The translations under genes were made by a program, and so were the position numbers. The notes beneath the pieces were generated by a model. It was not told the DNA's origin, ran no database searches, and saw only the letters and a program-made list of their open reading frames with translations. 64,000 bases of DNA from Crocodylus rhombifer (lineage: Eukaryota > Chordata > Crocodylia > Crocodylidae). The stretch is from positions 124,001 to 188,000 of the forward strand of contig JAVSML010000032.1 in assembly GCA_038503035.1 (NCBI GenBank). Reading direction: 5' to 3'. Position 1 is the stretch's first letter. Each line of letters opens with the position of its first letter. Of the stretch, positions 1 through 10,662 are shown one piece after another.

Positions 1-950
1 GCCAAGCACAGGCCGAGTGCGAGTGCACTTCCCTGTAAGGAAGGGGTCCAGGGGGCATGAAGGAGGCTAGGATGCTGGCATTCAGTGACCTAACTTGAAT
101 CAATAGGGCAGGGGTAACATCCCGCATCTGACCCACTGACAGATTTGACCTGACCCATAGGTGGCTGGCCGCCAAGTCACTGGATCTGGCCTACAGGTGA
201 CCAGCAGCTCCATCTGCTGCATGGTGCTGGGCGGGTGGGCAGGATTGCTTCCACCCGGGAGCATCCGGCATCAGCTATGGAGCTGGGTGAGGCTTCCACT
301 GCAGCAGGCTGCCAGCAGCATCAGCTGTGAACACCGTGGGTAGGTTTAGGAGCCCAGACGCAAACCTGCTGATGGCATCCACTGCTGATCCACCGTCCTC
401 CCAGCGTGATGGAAGCTCCCACCCAGAGCCCCAACCCAGAACCCGCCAGCAGCATCAGCCATGGACTCAGGTAGGAGCTGCTGCCATGCCAGGAGGGCAA
501 CAGTGTCTCTCTCTGTGTTTCTCTCCTGCTCTTGCCCTCCCTCCCCTTCCTTTCCTCACTCCCTCCCCCTCCTTTCAGAACCCTGCCAAAGCTGTAGTTC
601 ACTAGGAGCCCCGATACTCAGCTTTGGACCCAGCTTTATTTGTCAAGTGGCCCTCTAGCCGAAATAATTGCCCACCCCTGTGATAGGAGATCTGGTACAG
701 AAATTCAATTCATCAGTCTAATCTAAATCAATGAGGTATCAGGACACATTAATCCAGGTCTATCTTAGATTGGGTTCTGCCATTTTTAGACTGGTTTATA
801 TGTACTGAACTTCTATACTTTTATGGGTTTAGATGAATTTCTGATCACTTAGACAGATTTACGTGTAATGTCTGTACTTGACCTATGAGTCATATACAGA
901 TTTTACTTTCACTTTTGCTTGTTAACCAACAGAAACTGCTCTTACTGTAT
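1..950. repeat. Dispersed repeat, Harbinger-associated family, copy A
   Basis: The flanks (1-108 and 681-900) resemble 23070-23370: both share AGCACA.GCCGAGT, then GGATGCT, then TTGAATCAATAGGG, and later a chain of TTTAGAC...TCTA blocks ending around GGTTTAGAT and CACTTAGAC. Because the second copy lies beside a degenerate Harbinger transposase, this may be a non-autonomous member of that family. The assignment is inference; the similarity between the two places is read directly. The stretch is interrupted by an hAT-like element at 109-680. Confidence 0.5.
109..680. mobile_element. hAT-like non-autonomous element inserted in copy A
   Basis: The element starts CAGGGGTAAC and ends TTGCCCACCCCTG. 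Its right end matches the right ends of the copies at 34887-35073 and 51932-51994. Aligning the host repeat with its relative at 23070-23370 places the insertion within the CAATAGGG block. Flanking 8-mers CAATAGGG and TGATAGGA agree at 5 of 8 positions, fitting an old 8-bp hAT target duplication. The interior is GC-rich and encodes nothing recognisable. Confidence 0.5.
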
Positions 951-1039
951 TTCTTGCATATAATGTGCACTACAATTTCCACTAGCTATTTTTAGGGAAA
1001 AGTGCACGTATGTGAGAAATACGGTAACTGAAAGATTGC

Positions 1040-1262
1040 AGGCAGTCTGCCCCCAATCAACGACTATAATTTAGCTCTATTTTGTTGATGCCTCACAATA
1101 ATCCCTTGAGATAAAAATAAATATCTCTTTCTACAGATGTGGAAATAGAGTCATGGGGTGAATAACTCCTCCAAGGTCAGTGCTGCAACCAAAACTAAAA
1201 TCACGGCCTCCTAATTTTCTTCCCATAGTGTCCTAACCACCAGGCAATGCTACCTTTCTAGG
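1040..1262 (+). repeat. MIR-like / CORE-type SINE fragment
   Basis: The order CTCACAATAATCCCTTGAG, then ACAGATGTGGAAA, then CCAAGGTCAGTGC, then CTAACCACCAGGCAATGC is that of mammalian-style MIR elements (cell-count block, 'gaggaaactgag' block, 'caaggtcacac' block, 'ctaaccactag' block). It is strongly diverged. The same pattern recurs at 33265-33475 and 47635-47945. Confidence 0.55.
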
Positions 1263-3699
1263 ATCAGTTTATGAAACATTTTACACTAATCCCTTGCACA
1301 AAATATGCTGATGTTTTGGAAACGGCTATGAGAACATACTTTTTGTTTTTGAAAAATGAGATAGGATACTTTGACATTTCTCACCCAAAAGGAGCTTTAT
1401 TTAATTCAGTCCAAACTTTTGGATCCACTCAATACAAATTAATCTCCCAAACAAGCACAAAATTCACCCTGAAAAGGAGTCTACATTACTCTCTTAAGCA
1501 TATTGTTCAATTCCATTCCTTAATGGTTTTATTGAATTAAACCAAATGCACTGTGCAGTGTACATAAGAGAGGTCATTCTGGCCTTTAAGGGAGCTGCAT
1601 TATTTACATCAGCATTTCCTCCTGAGCCCTGAGGATGTCATAAAGATGGAAACTATAAGCTAAATGTCCTAAACTGAATAGATGGAAGATGAAAGGTGAC
1701 CAAATATGCTCAAGTCAACAGTAAACAGAGCATGTGTAAGTGAAAACAAACGCCTTGGCACAAGAGTATAAAAGATAATTCAGTCATTTGAATATGAGAC
1801 TTTCAAAATGTCCTGTTTGGGATTGGCTAGCTTATTAATTATTTAAACATAAATCAAATTAACAAAATATTTAACATATGTTCTTTGAAATTTACTTAAA
1901 TGTTGAATCACACAGGATCGATGTGGCCCAGTTGCTAAAGTGGGAGGGAGGGGGAGTGTTGAGGGTGACTAAGTAAGTAAAACATAACCTGAAGGTGGTC
2001 GATTTAATGCTGTGTTAGAGGCCTGAACTTTCAATTCCCAAAGGGAAAGAATGATTAATGCCACTACCAAATGTATACCCATACCTGACCCTGATCTCAT
2101 CAAATCCTGCTGCCACCATCTGCTGTTTTTAATTCCTCTGCAATATTTGTATTTGCTACCTCCCTCCTACAAAGGGAGGGAGAAAAATGTTCTCTGCTTA
2201 TGAATGGTGTGATCTGGTTGTACTGGCTGAACACTGGCCAGGAGGCATCTGTTGCTTATAGTCCTGACAGCATCTGCTACTATTTCTCACTTTTCCCAGC
2301 ATGCTGTGAGATATGGTTTCTCCCAAAGGTGGCCTTTGTATGCACCATTGTCAATTCCATCATTGTCTGCCACAGCCTGTTCCCACGATGCAGTGGTAGT
2401 TATTACCACACTGCAGAACCTTTCTTGCTGGCTATCTGTAATCTAAGATATTGTGTGATTGAGTTATGCAGTTAACCCTTTTCCTATGCATCAAACTATT
2501 AAAATAAAAGAAACGGGCTAAACCATTTTGGAAAGAAAATCTTCAGGGCTTACAACCAGTGGGAAACTGAAACATTGTTTCTGCTTTTAAAATATTGACA
2601 GTTTGGCATTAGTACAGTCCATGTCAAAAAAAAAGACAGACAAAAAGCAAAAATGTTCTAACTAGCAGTTTTAATTCCTTTAAATACTATAAAGGATGCA
2701 TTGTTTTTCTCTTGATTCCTGATACGGCTATTAAGCATTGTAACCAAATGTGTGTGAATGCTATTATTTATGTGTCTGATCTTTAAATACCCTCTGCTAG
2801 TGGGATACAGACTGAGGCTTCTGATGGACATAGGCGTCCCAAGCTGTCATCTTGCCTTGTCCTTCTGTCAAACAGTTAGTGTGTCAAGCGCTTCTCCTGG
2901 GAACTTTTAGAGTAAGAGACTGTAAGCACAGAAAGGCCTGGTCTCCAGAGAGCTACTTTTAACTCACGACAATATCCTTGGTGTCAGCTCAGAATAGCCC
3001 ACTATGGGGCAGGAAGAAAGAAAGCACAACAGATGTTACTAGTAAAACCATGTTTACAATTCTGTAAAGTTATTGCCCTTATGCACCTTCAGACCACAAC
3101 CTGCTTAAAAGATGACCAGTTCCTAGAAGTTGAATTTTAATCAGTTCTGTGGACATAAATCTCAGGACATGGAACTGACAGTTAAATACCCAGCACATCT
3201 TTTGTATGGCTATGCCCCTCCCATTCACACCACTTCATTTTTATAGCCTATCCTTTGAAGTGACATATCACAGCTTTAAAAATTATTTCTCCTTAAAACT
3301 GGCAGTATGTAAGAGTGATGCTTCTCTTTCACAAATTTTGTCCTATACCCTCTTTCCCCCTTTTTGTGGAGTCTGATTGTGGGCCACTTACACTAACAGT
3401 CACTCCTTGTCTTACTGATGCCCCCAAAAGCTTCAGTTAAAACTACTTATACAGTTATGCATGACTCAGGAAAAGCAAACTAACTACACTGCAAGCATGC
3501 TAATTGCTCGGGTGAGTTTTCCTGCTCTCCAAGAAGCCTTCAACAGGATAGCCTGGAGCATATTTAAAACACTGCAGAAGCACAAAAAATACAGGAGTTG
3601 TAAATATAAAATATAAATATTTGTGATCATAGATAGATAGATAATCTTATTTTTAGAATCTTATCTAAATTTCTTGTATGTTCCTATAATCTTATAATT
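1263..3699. other. Intergenic, nothing recognised
   Basis: AT-rich sequence without long ORFs, recognisable repeat termini or RNA genes. Short open frames around 1271-1540 and 2200-2475 show no family resemblance and no splice-bounded structure, so I treat them as chance. Confidence 0.5.
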
Positions 3700-3740
3700 A
3701 CACATACACACACACATACACACACACACACACACACACA
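3700..3740. repeat. (CA)n microsatellite
   Basis: About 20 CA units interrupted by two CATA variants, followed by TGTGCGTG. A short GATA tract lies nearby at about 3629-3645. Confidence 0.95.
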
Positions 3741-5534
3741 TGTGCGTGTAGCGGGGCAAGGAGAGTGGGGAAAAGGGGATGCAGCCCCAGGGCCTATGGC
3801 CCCTGCTAGTGCAGCCCAAGAAGTGTGCAGTTCCCAGTCACTTAGAAGTTAGACAGCTCTGCTATATATAATTAAACTCTCCAGGAACTTTCACTGTGAC
3901 ACAGAGCCTGTATGTTTTTTTACTTGGATTTTTGCTACCAGGAGCACCCTGGTATGAGACCAGCAAGGTATAGGGAGCTGAGTAAACCACAAGGCAGCAC
4001 AGCAGCCTAGGAGTTGAACCTCTGTGCATCACTGACCTGAGGCCAAGTCCCAAAATCCATAAGGGCTCACAAGTTCCAAGCAACAGAATACCTTGATATT
4101 AACCAAAGCAGGCGTGTGAAGAACTCATGAGGATAAAGCAATGGTGTTTCCAATATAGTGATAATGTAAACACACCTTAAGATCTAGAGGTGAAAAGTGC
4201 TAAGATCAACCCAATCAGGAGGAAAACTTACTCTCAACAGATTTCTTGAGATGAGTCAAGATATCCAAATAACCTCAGCTAGTGGGCTAAAACGAAAGAG
4301 TTTTTTTGTTTAGGTCCAACTGCTAACAACCCGTCATATTTTTCTAAAATGATGGCTCACTGAGGCAACACCTAGTACCTTCGATCTATTTACATTGTAA
4401 TATGGAATAATATCCTGGGGTGTTGTATTAACAGTTTTTTTTTTTAATGGAGTCTAATCATTTTTTTCTAAAAGTTTTTTATGCAGCGAAGCAAAAAGAC
4501 AAATGAAAACTGCTATGCAAAAGGCTTGTTCAGTTATTGAATTGTCCTATAGAATAGAATAGAATAGGTGAGTCAGATTCAGACGTAGTGAAAGAAGGTA
4601 TATCCACACTGATTTCTATGGAGAGATAGAGACTCCCAACTGGCTTGACTTTGGCCCAAGCAGTGGTAGTAAGATCAGCTGAATGATTTTTTCCTAACTC
4701 CAGCCTGGACTAATAATCTGGGCATAATGTGCCAGATCCTGCTATCCGTCCTTACTTCTAGTAGCTCTTCAGTAGCTCCTCTAAAACTGTTCGTGCAGCA
4801 GATGGCAGGCAGAATCTGTCCCTGTGAGGATAACAATAGGTCCAATCCACAGAAACATTTAAACACATAATTAACTTTGAGCATGTCAGTAGTTTCACTG
4901 AAATCAATGGGGCTATTTGCCTCCTTTAAATTAAGCGCATGCATAAATGTATTGCTGGAGAGGGGCCCATAAGATAATATTGTACACTAAGCTTCAATTT
5001 AATATTTTTTTGTTTTGTTTGGCAGTAGACACACATTTAGGCAAGATCCTGTTATCAGGGATCAGACCTTGGTTTCAGTGCAATTTGGACAAAGATCTGC
5101 AATTTTTTCTTCTCATTCTGACACTGTTTTGAGCAACTTTGTGCTGTAGTTGGACAAAAATCCTACAGACGTGTGCAGGCAGCCCTCGATTACAAATGTG
5201 ACCGGGAGGCTGTTTTAGATCAAGCATTGTGTGGAAAAGAAAAGGATGTACAAAGAGCTTTTAGCAAAATTGTTAAGGCTTCAATCCTACAAAAGTGAAA
5301 TTAACATAAAACTAAAATCGAGGCATTTATTTACATCAGAAAGTTAGCTGAGCCACACACACAAAAAGGAAAGGCTGACCATTGTGGTTCAAGGCAAAGT
5401 GTTACATTTTGCCCAGGGTCAGGCTAGGGAAGAGAATTTGTACGAAGGGCAATGAGAGATCACAAAACCAATTCAACAATCGTCTTTTTTTGCTGTAGAA
5501 GTCAGCCGTGTTACTCAAAGTGAACATGCTCATG

Positions 5535-5537
<3 letters not shown>
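3741..5537. other. Intergenic, nothing recognised
   Basis: No gene, RNA or clear mobile element is visible. A small AGAAT-type tandem (AGAATAGAATAGAATAG) occurs near 4551-4568. Short open frames here look random. Confidence 0.5.

Positions 5538-5572
<35 letters not shown>
5538..5572. repeat. (TC)n microsatellite
   Basis: A perfect TC dinucleotide run of about 35 bp, ending at TGCCTCACT. Confidence 0.95.
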
Positions 5573-5576
<4 letters not shown>

Positions 5577-5689
5577 CACTAACAGGAAACTTTAACCTGA
5601 TCGTGTGCCATTGCTTTTTTTTTTCTTCCCCAACTAGGGAATTTTCACAAAACAATGCTGGGTGTCAGGCATTGTTAGAAAGCCAACGC

Positions 5690-6660
5690 ACGGCTTAGTA
5701 GAATAAAAACCCACTCTTTGGGACTGAGTGAGTTAAGGTCCTTTGGCAGCTTTCTTTACCCTCTTCGAACTTTTTATTCTTCTTCCTCTGTTTCCTGCTA
5801 AGGATGCAGCATGTGGTCTTCATCAGACCTGGCCTCAGGTCCTTACCACTGCAGTGACCCTTCTTTGTCATTCCTTTGCATTTTTAATTGTGCTGATTTC
5901 TCTCCCCCCAGCTCCCTCCCCACACACACTTCCACCCCCCCATCAACACCACCCCTTTCAGAAGTCGGGGTGGGGGAGGGAGTTTCTCTCTAGGTTGTTG
6001 TTTTTCCCAGGGCTTCCCCGGCAACAACTCAAACACGGTCTCAGCCAATCAGAAAGGTTTTCAAAGGTCAGGTTGAATCAGGAAAGGAGGGGGTGGGGCT
6101 CATGCATTGTGCTCTATGGCAGGTGACCACTATATGAGAACAAAGAGTGGGTCAGGGCTGGAGCCAGATCCCTTTTCTCAGGCCCATGTTCTCCACTCCT
6201 CACAATCTGTCTAAATTTAACTTGCCATTGAGGGCCTCGGCTGCAGAAAACAGCTTTATGTCGACTAATCCAGGCAGAAGTAAGGGTAGACACAGAGACA
6301 GGTTTGAAGGCGGAGACAGTGCTATTCTGCCTCTTTTTTTAAACTCTGCCTCTCTGCCTCCAGTGAAAAGTTTTCTGAACAAAAAAAAAAAAAATTGGTG
6401 ACAAGATTAATCAGCCCGTGGAGCTGAAACACATGCTTGACTTAAACAACCTCTTTGCTGTTATTAACAACTGCTCCCTCATTTCTCTTGTTATGCTAAT
6501 GCTACAGATTAGAGTAAAATCTATTCCTTCTCTGCTGAACAGGCCAATTGATTGAGGCTGATCTATTTTTTTTCTCCCCTTTTTAATTCTCTTTTTCTCC
6601 CGGCGCAAGTGTTTTCGGCAACAAGAACAACAGAACATGGGAAAAAACAAAACTGCACAC
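5690..6660. promoter_or_regulatory. Candidate conserved non-coding element(s)
   Basis: This stretch looks single-copy and differs from the surrounding decayed repeats. It is dense in recognisable factor motifs: TTAATCAGC near 6406, a TTATTAACAAC forkhead/SOX-like block near 6460, the octamer variant ATGCTAAT at 6493-6500, and CCAATTGATTG near 6543. CACTATATGAGAAC lies near 6130. It may be a distal DLL1-domain enhancer. Conservation cannot be tested from one sequence, so this is inference. Confidence 0.3.
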
Positions 6661-8103
6661 AAAAGTGACTAGCCCTCACATACACTAAAATCATTAATAA
6701 ATACAAATATATATCAATCTCAGCTACCACCTTGAAATACTGTCCTGAGTGTTAAAACAGCCTGATGACAAAAGAGAGGAAATTTAGAGGAATAGCTGAT
6801 GCTCTACCTTTACCTTTTTTATTTAGCCCATGTATGCATAACAACCAAAAGGTTCAGGAAAACTACCTGTGACTAGTTTTAATACCCTAATGAAATAAAA
6901 ACATGTAGAAGAAACTTAGCATTGTTTTAGGACCCTCTCTAGTGCAAATGATCAGAGAGGCTCTTAAGCGTAAAGCGTTAAGGAGGAAGGAACTGATCCT
7001 GTTCCCAATTAAGTCAATAGGACTTGGAACTCATTGCGTTCAGTGGGAACAGGATTGGACCCAGCGTATCAGCCTGAGCTTTGAATGCTGTCTTTTGCTT
7101 GCTTGCATCACAAGCTTAATATTAATTGTTTCTTCCTTATTTAATTTCCTCTCTCTTTCATTTTTAATAAGCAAGAAAGAAGAGGAAAAAGGAAAATCTT
7201 TTGTAGATTGCCACAAAATTTGCATAAACCCAAGATACCATCCTATTGAGAGGCATTTTGGTTCTTTAAAAATATTGTGTATGTGCCATGGTTATTAATT
7301 TACATAACTAACATGAGTATATTTTATTGAAACATGTCACTTTCTCTCTGGACCAGAATTGTTCGTACAAAAATAAGTGGAAGCATAAGATGACCTGCAA
7401 TCCTTTCTTACATGAATAGTCTGTCATCATGCAGGATCCCATCCTGTTACCATGAAGTCAAATAAATCTGTGCTTCAGTGGAACAGGATCAGGGCCAATA
7501 ACAGTCTGGCATCACTGAGTAAGAATGTTTGCATAAAGGCTACAGCCATCTAGCCCTGTACTGCAAACATACTGGGTAATTATTTTTTATATTATATTAT
7601 ATTATATTATTAGAATTAAGCATGTGCTTAAAATTTATCACATCATACAACATTTTGGTAAATAGAGATGCCTTTCAGCATAAACTTAAGTGAAAAATTA
7701 AGACCATAACACTGTAAGTCCTTGATTCAATGGCAGCTAAGACCAATAGGAGTTTTTCTATCTATTTCAGTGAGATTTGGTTTAGCCTGTATCTGCTTTT
7801 TAACATAGCCACTGCTGTGTGCACCATCCACCCTAGTTTACACACTCATTAACCACCACTCAATTTGCAGATGGCAGGTATTGTAAAGTTTACTGTACAT
7901 ATTACTTTGGTTCAATGAGTTTCCAGAATCCACTTGTAAAGCCTACCAATTGGAAGCCTCCTTTGCGAATCTGCTCAGGATTAAATAGGATAAAGATTTT
8001 GACCATTGAGCCTGCAATGTCTATCTATTTTGTCAGTCAAACCACTCTAGTTGAGAGACTTTAAAAACTTGATTAACCATATCTTTGATCAGAATACTTT
8101 CAT
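6661..8103. other. Intergenic with decayed ancient repeats
   Basis: Scattered phrases such as GATCCTGTTCCCAATTAAGT with GTCAATAGGACTT (about 6990-7060), and CATGAAGTCAAATAAATCTG with GGAACAGGATCAGGGCC (about 7450-7500), look like remnants of an amniote repeat built around 'cattgaagtcaatgggag'. An ATATT pentamer array sits at about 7585-7609. No gene is seen. Confidence 0.4.
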
Positions 8104-8210
8104 TGTTTCATAGAAATTTAGAGTGTATGAGGAACCATAGGATTGTCTTGTCTGACTGGATCCAATGTAACACCACTCCATAGAATTTCACCCAGTTACC
8201 TATGGACTGA

Positions 8211-8471
8211 GCGCATCTGCATGTGCCCCTGACTGCTAAAGCAAGTACTAAATGACCAAGCAGTACCCACCAGTACTGTGCAGTCCTGGTGGTGCATGGG
8301 TCATTTTTTACTCTACTGCGCAGTAGCAACAAGCAGTAGTAGTAGCTTGTTGCTAGTGCTCAGCAGCACCAGTGTCATGGTTAGTGCCTGCCAAGGCCAT
8401 GTTGCCGTACGATGAGCTATATCACTGTAGCTCATCACTATGGCAACATAGCATCTTGTGTAGACACACCC
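8211..8471. mobile_element. MITE, GGGTG-TCTACA inverted-repeat family, copy 1
   Basis: The left end GCGCATCTGCATG and the inverted right end GTGTGTCTACACA differ almost only by transitions, giving decayed terminal inverted repeats. ACTGA flanks both sides. The CR1 host reads through when the element is removed (CACCCAGTTAC...ACTGAGCCC). The same terminus type is seen at 10434-10662 and 41487-41680. It has no coding capacity. Confidence 0.6.
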
Positions 8472-9435
8472 ACTGAGCCCTAGAATTTTTGTTTGACTAA
8501 ATCACATCTTCCAGAAAGATGTCCATTTTTGATGCAAAGGCATCCAAAGAAGAATCCATCCATTTCTTTGATACTTCTGTGCTTCATTCTAATTCAGTTG
8601 TCTGGCTTCAAACTCTAGCCATTGGTTCTTGTGCCGCCTTCTGCGAAAATAAAGAGCCCTTTAAGATCTGATATTTTCTTGCTGGGAAGCTACTTATACA
8701 CTAATCAAGTTACCTATAAATCTTTTTTTTCTTTTGGTAATATAAACAGATTGAGCTCTTTGTGTCTCCCACTTAGGCATTATCTCCAGCCCTCAAATTG
8801 TTTTCATGGCTCTCTCCTGCACCCTCTCCAATCTTTCAACATCCTCTTAAAAATGTCAACACCAGAACTAGATGCAGGATTCCAGCATCAATTTCACTAA
8901 TGTGTCTGCAAGCATAAAATCAGTCTTGCTTAATCATTCAAGGATTGCAATATCCCTTTTGCAACAGCAGTGCATAAAGAGTATGTGTTGAATTAATATT
9001 TTACTATAACACAAGGTCCTTTTAAAGTCACTGTGCTTTTCAAGCTACAGAACTCACTGTGTGGATGTAGCTTGGATTCCTTGGTCCTAGATACATAACT
9101 CTGCATTTGAATGTATTTAAATGTATTTTGTTTGAATAGACCTAGCTTACTAAGTGATCCAGATCTCAACGTGCAACTGCCCTGCCCTCATCATTGTTCA
9201 TCATTCTGCTACATCATAAGCATTAATAATCATAAATGTCATAAGCATTAAAAATCCACTGTCCCTGTCCTTAGTTCTTTATTAATTGAATCCTGTGTCA
9301 GTTTATCCATGATTTTGCCTGAGATTGAAATCAGACTCAGCAGCCTATAGTGGCCTGGTTCATCTAGCTTCCCCTTTTTAAATAGCAGTACAATATTAAT
9401 GCTCTTCCAGTCTTCCAAGAATTCTCTGGTATTCT

Positions 9436-10080
9436 TGGTGGTTCTTCGCAGATAAACATATTAGGATGGTGACTGCCCACTGCCCATGCTGGTTGCAGGC
9501 CCACTGGTGACTAATCAGTCCAACTGCAGATAGGCAAATCCTGCTGCAACAGTTACACCTGACACCTTACCAGCATGACTGGTTGCTACTAGATCTTTCC
9601 TCCTCCTCTTTTCCTCAATGCTGGTTATGCACTGACATTCAAAGAAGGCTGTTGCTTTTTTGATATGGACCTGCCAGGCATCATGATCTGCTGCCTGTGT
9701 TTCCTACAGTTTGTGGTTAATACCGCAGGCAGAAAAGGACCTCTTCAGCGTGTCCTTGAAATGCTTGTGCGGGGCCCCTCTGTCACGTTTCCCAGTCATC
9801 AGTTCCCTGTACAGCAAGACCTTTGGTAGGCAGTTGTAGTCTATCTGGGCCACGTGGCCTGCCCACCCCAGCTGAGTCTGCAGGAGAATCGCCTTGATGC
9901 TGGTGGTATTGGCTTTTTGTAACACCTCCACATCAGTGACATAAACCTGCCAGCAGATCTTAAAAATGGTGCAGAGGCAGTGTTGATGAAAGTGCTCAAG
10001 GAGGTGTACATGGTGGCGATATGAGGCCCAAGATGAATTAAAATTACATTCCAGTAGGCCAGAGATCATATCAGTCAGAT
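9436..10080 (-). mobile_element. Non-LTR retrotransposon 3' fragment (endonuclease/RT family, not CR1)
   Basis: Inserted in the old CR1. The minus strand encodes the C-terminal end of a LINE polyprotein (9704-10069), followed in a shifted frame near 9475-9545 by a decayed Cys/His segment reading SAVGLISHQWACN, typical of the zinc-finger-like tail after such RTs. The clade, possibly RTE-like, is uncertain. Exact borders are estimated from where CR1 similarity stops and resumes. Confidence 0.55.
9704..10069 (-). pseudogene. LINE polyprotein C-terminal fragment, 121 codons
   Basis: The fragment matches the pattern of the region after the reverse transcriptase in non-LTR elements: H-x2-CL-x2-I near residue 30, WQ-VYVTDVEVL, NTTSIKAILLQTQLGWAGHV (the canonical 'qLrWaGHv' motif), LPK-LLY-EL, then GKR-RGAP-KHFKDTLK. 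It has no RT palm domain, no promoter and no complete domain. It is a relic rather than a host gene. Confidence 0.65.
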
Positions 10081-10433
10081 TCAGAGACGCAAATTATCTT
10101 GTTCGCCCCTAAAAGATGTTGTCTAACATTCTCCTCAGTTACTAATGGTCTGGAAAGTACTTCATCATCCTTATGTACCAAAAATACATAATCCTGCTTT
10201 TTCTCCAAATACAGAATAGAAATACATATTAAGCACCTCTGCATTTTCTTATTTTTTTAACTGATGTATCATGTCCATATACTTTCTGCTTTTACTAGCA
10301 TTTCTTTTGTTCCTTATAAGTCTCTCTTCCTTACATAATTTCTTCTGACACCTTATCAGACAAGATTTTTTTTTGCTGGTGTCTTTAGCTTCCCTTACCA
10401 ATATTCTACTCTTAATGATTTCTGCTATATATT

Positions 10434-10662
10434 GGGTGGGTCTACATGTTTATTAATATGCAGTAGTTACTGCGCATTTAGTTTAGTACTTATTTCATGA
10501 AGTAATAACTAAATGCACAGTAACTTGTTTTTTTTAATGATACTTACTGTGCAGTAGCCTAACACGACTGTGGAGTAGTTTATAAGCGTGTTTTTTGCCT
10601 GGCATGCTACTGTACAATGTTATTAGGTTACTGTTCATTAAGCATCTTGTATAGATGCACCC
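10434..10662. mobile_element. MITE, same inverted-repeat family, copy 2
   Basis: The left end GGGTGGGTCTACATG and the inverted right end GGGTGCATCTATACAAG form terminal inverted repeats, with ATT flanking both sides (10431-10433, 10663-10665). The interior has partial internal inverted repeats of TTAGTTTAGTACTTATT type. A 3-bp duplication is consistent with a Harbinger-type MITE. Confidence 0.65.

Larger units (their letters stand above)
8104..10433 (-). mobile_element. Old CR1 LINE, split by two insertions
   Basis: The minus strand carries an ancient CR1. The 3' end is at about 8104 (TTTCATAGAAATTTAGAG on plus), followed by CATAGAATTTCACCCAGT, the 8472-8900 block (GACTAAATCACATCTTCCAG, CTCTAGCCATTGGTTCTTG, CTCTCCAATCTTTCAACATC) and RT-region remnants to about 9435 and again from 10081 to 10433 (GTTCCTTATAAGTCTCTCTT). 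All reading frames are broken. The element is interrupted by a MITE at 8211-8471 and another retrotransposon at about 9436-10080. Confidence 0.75.
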
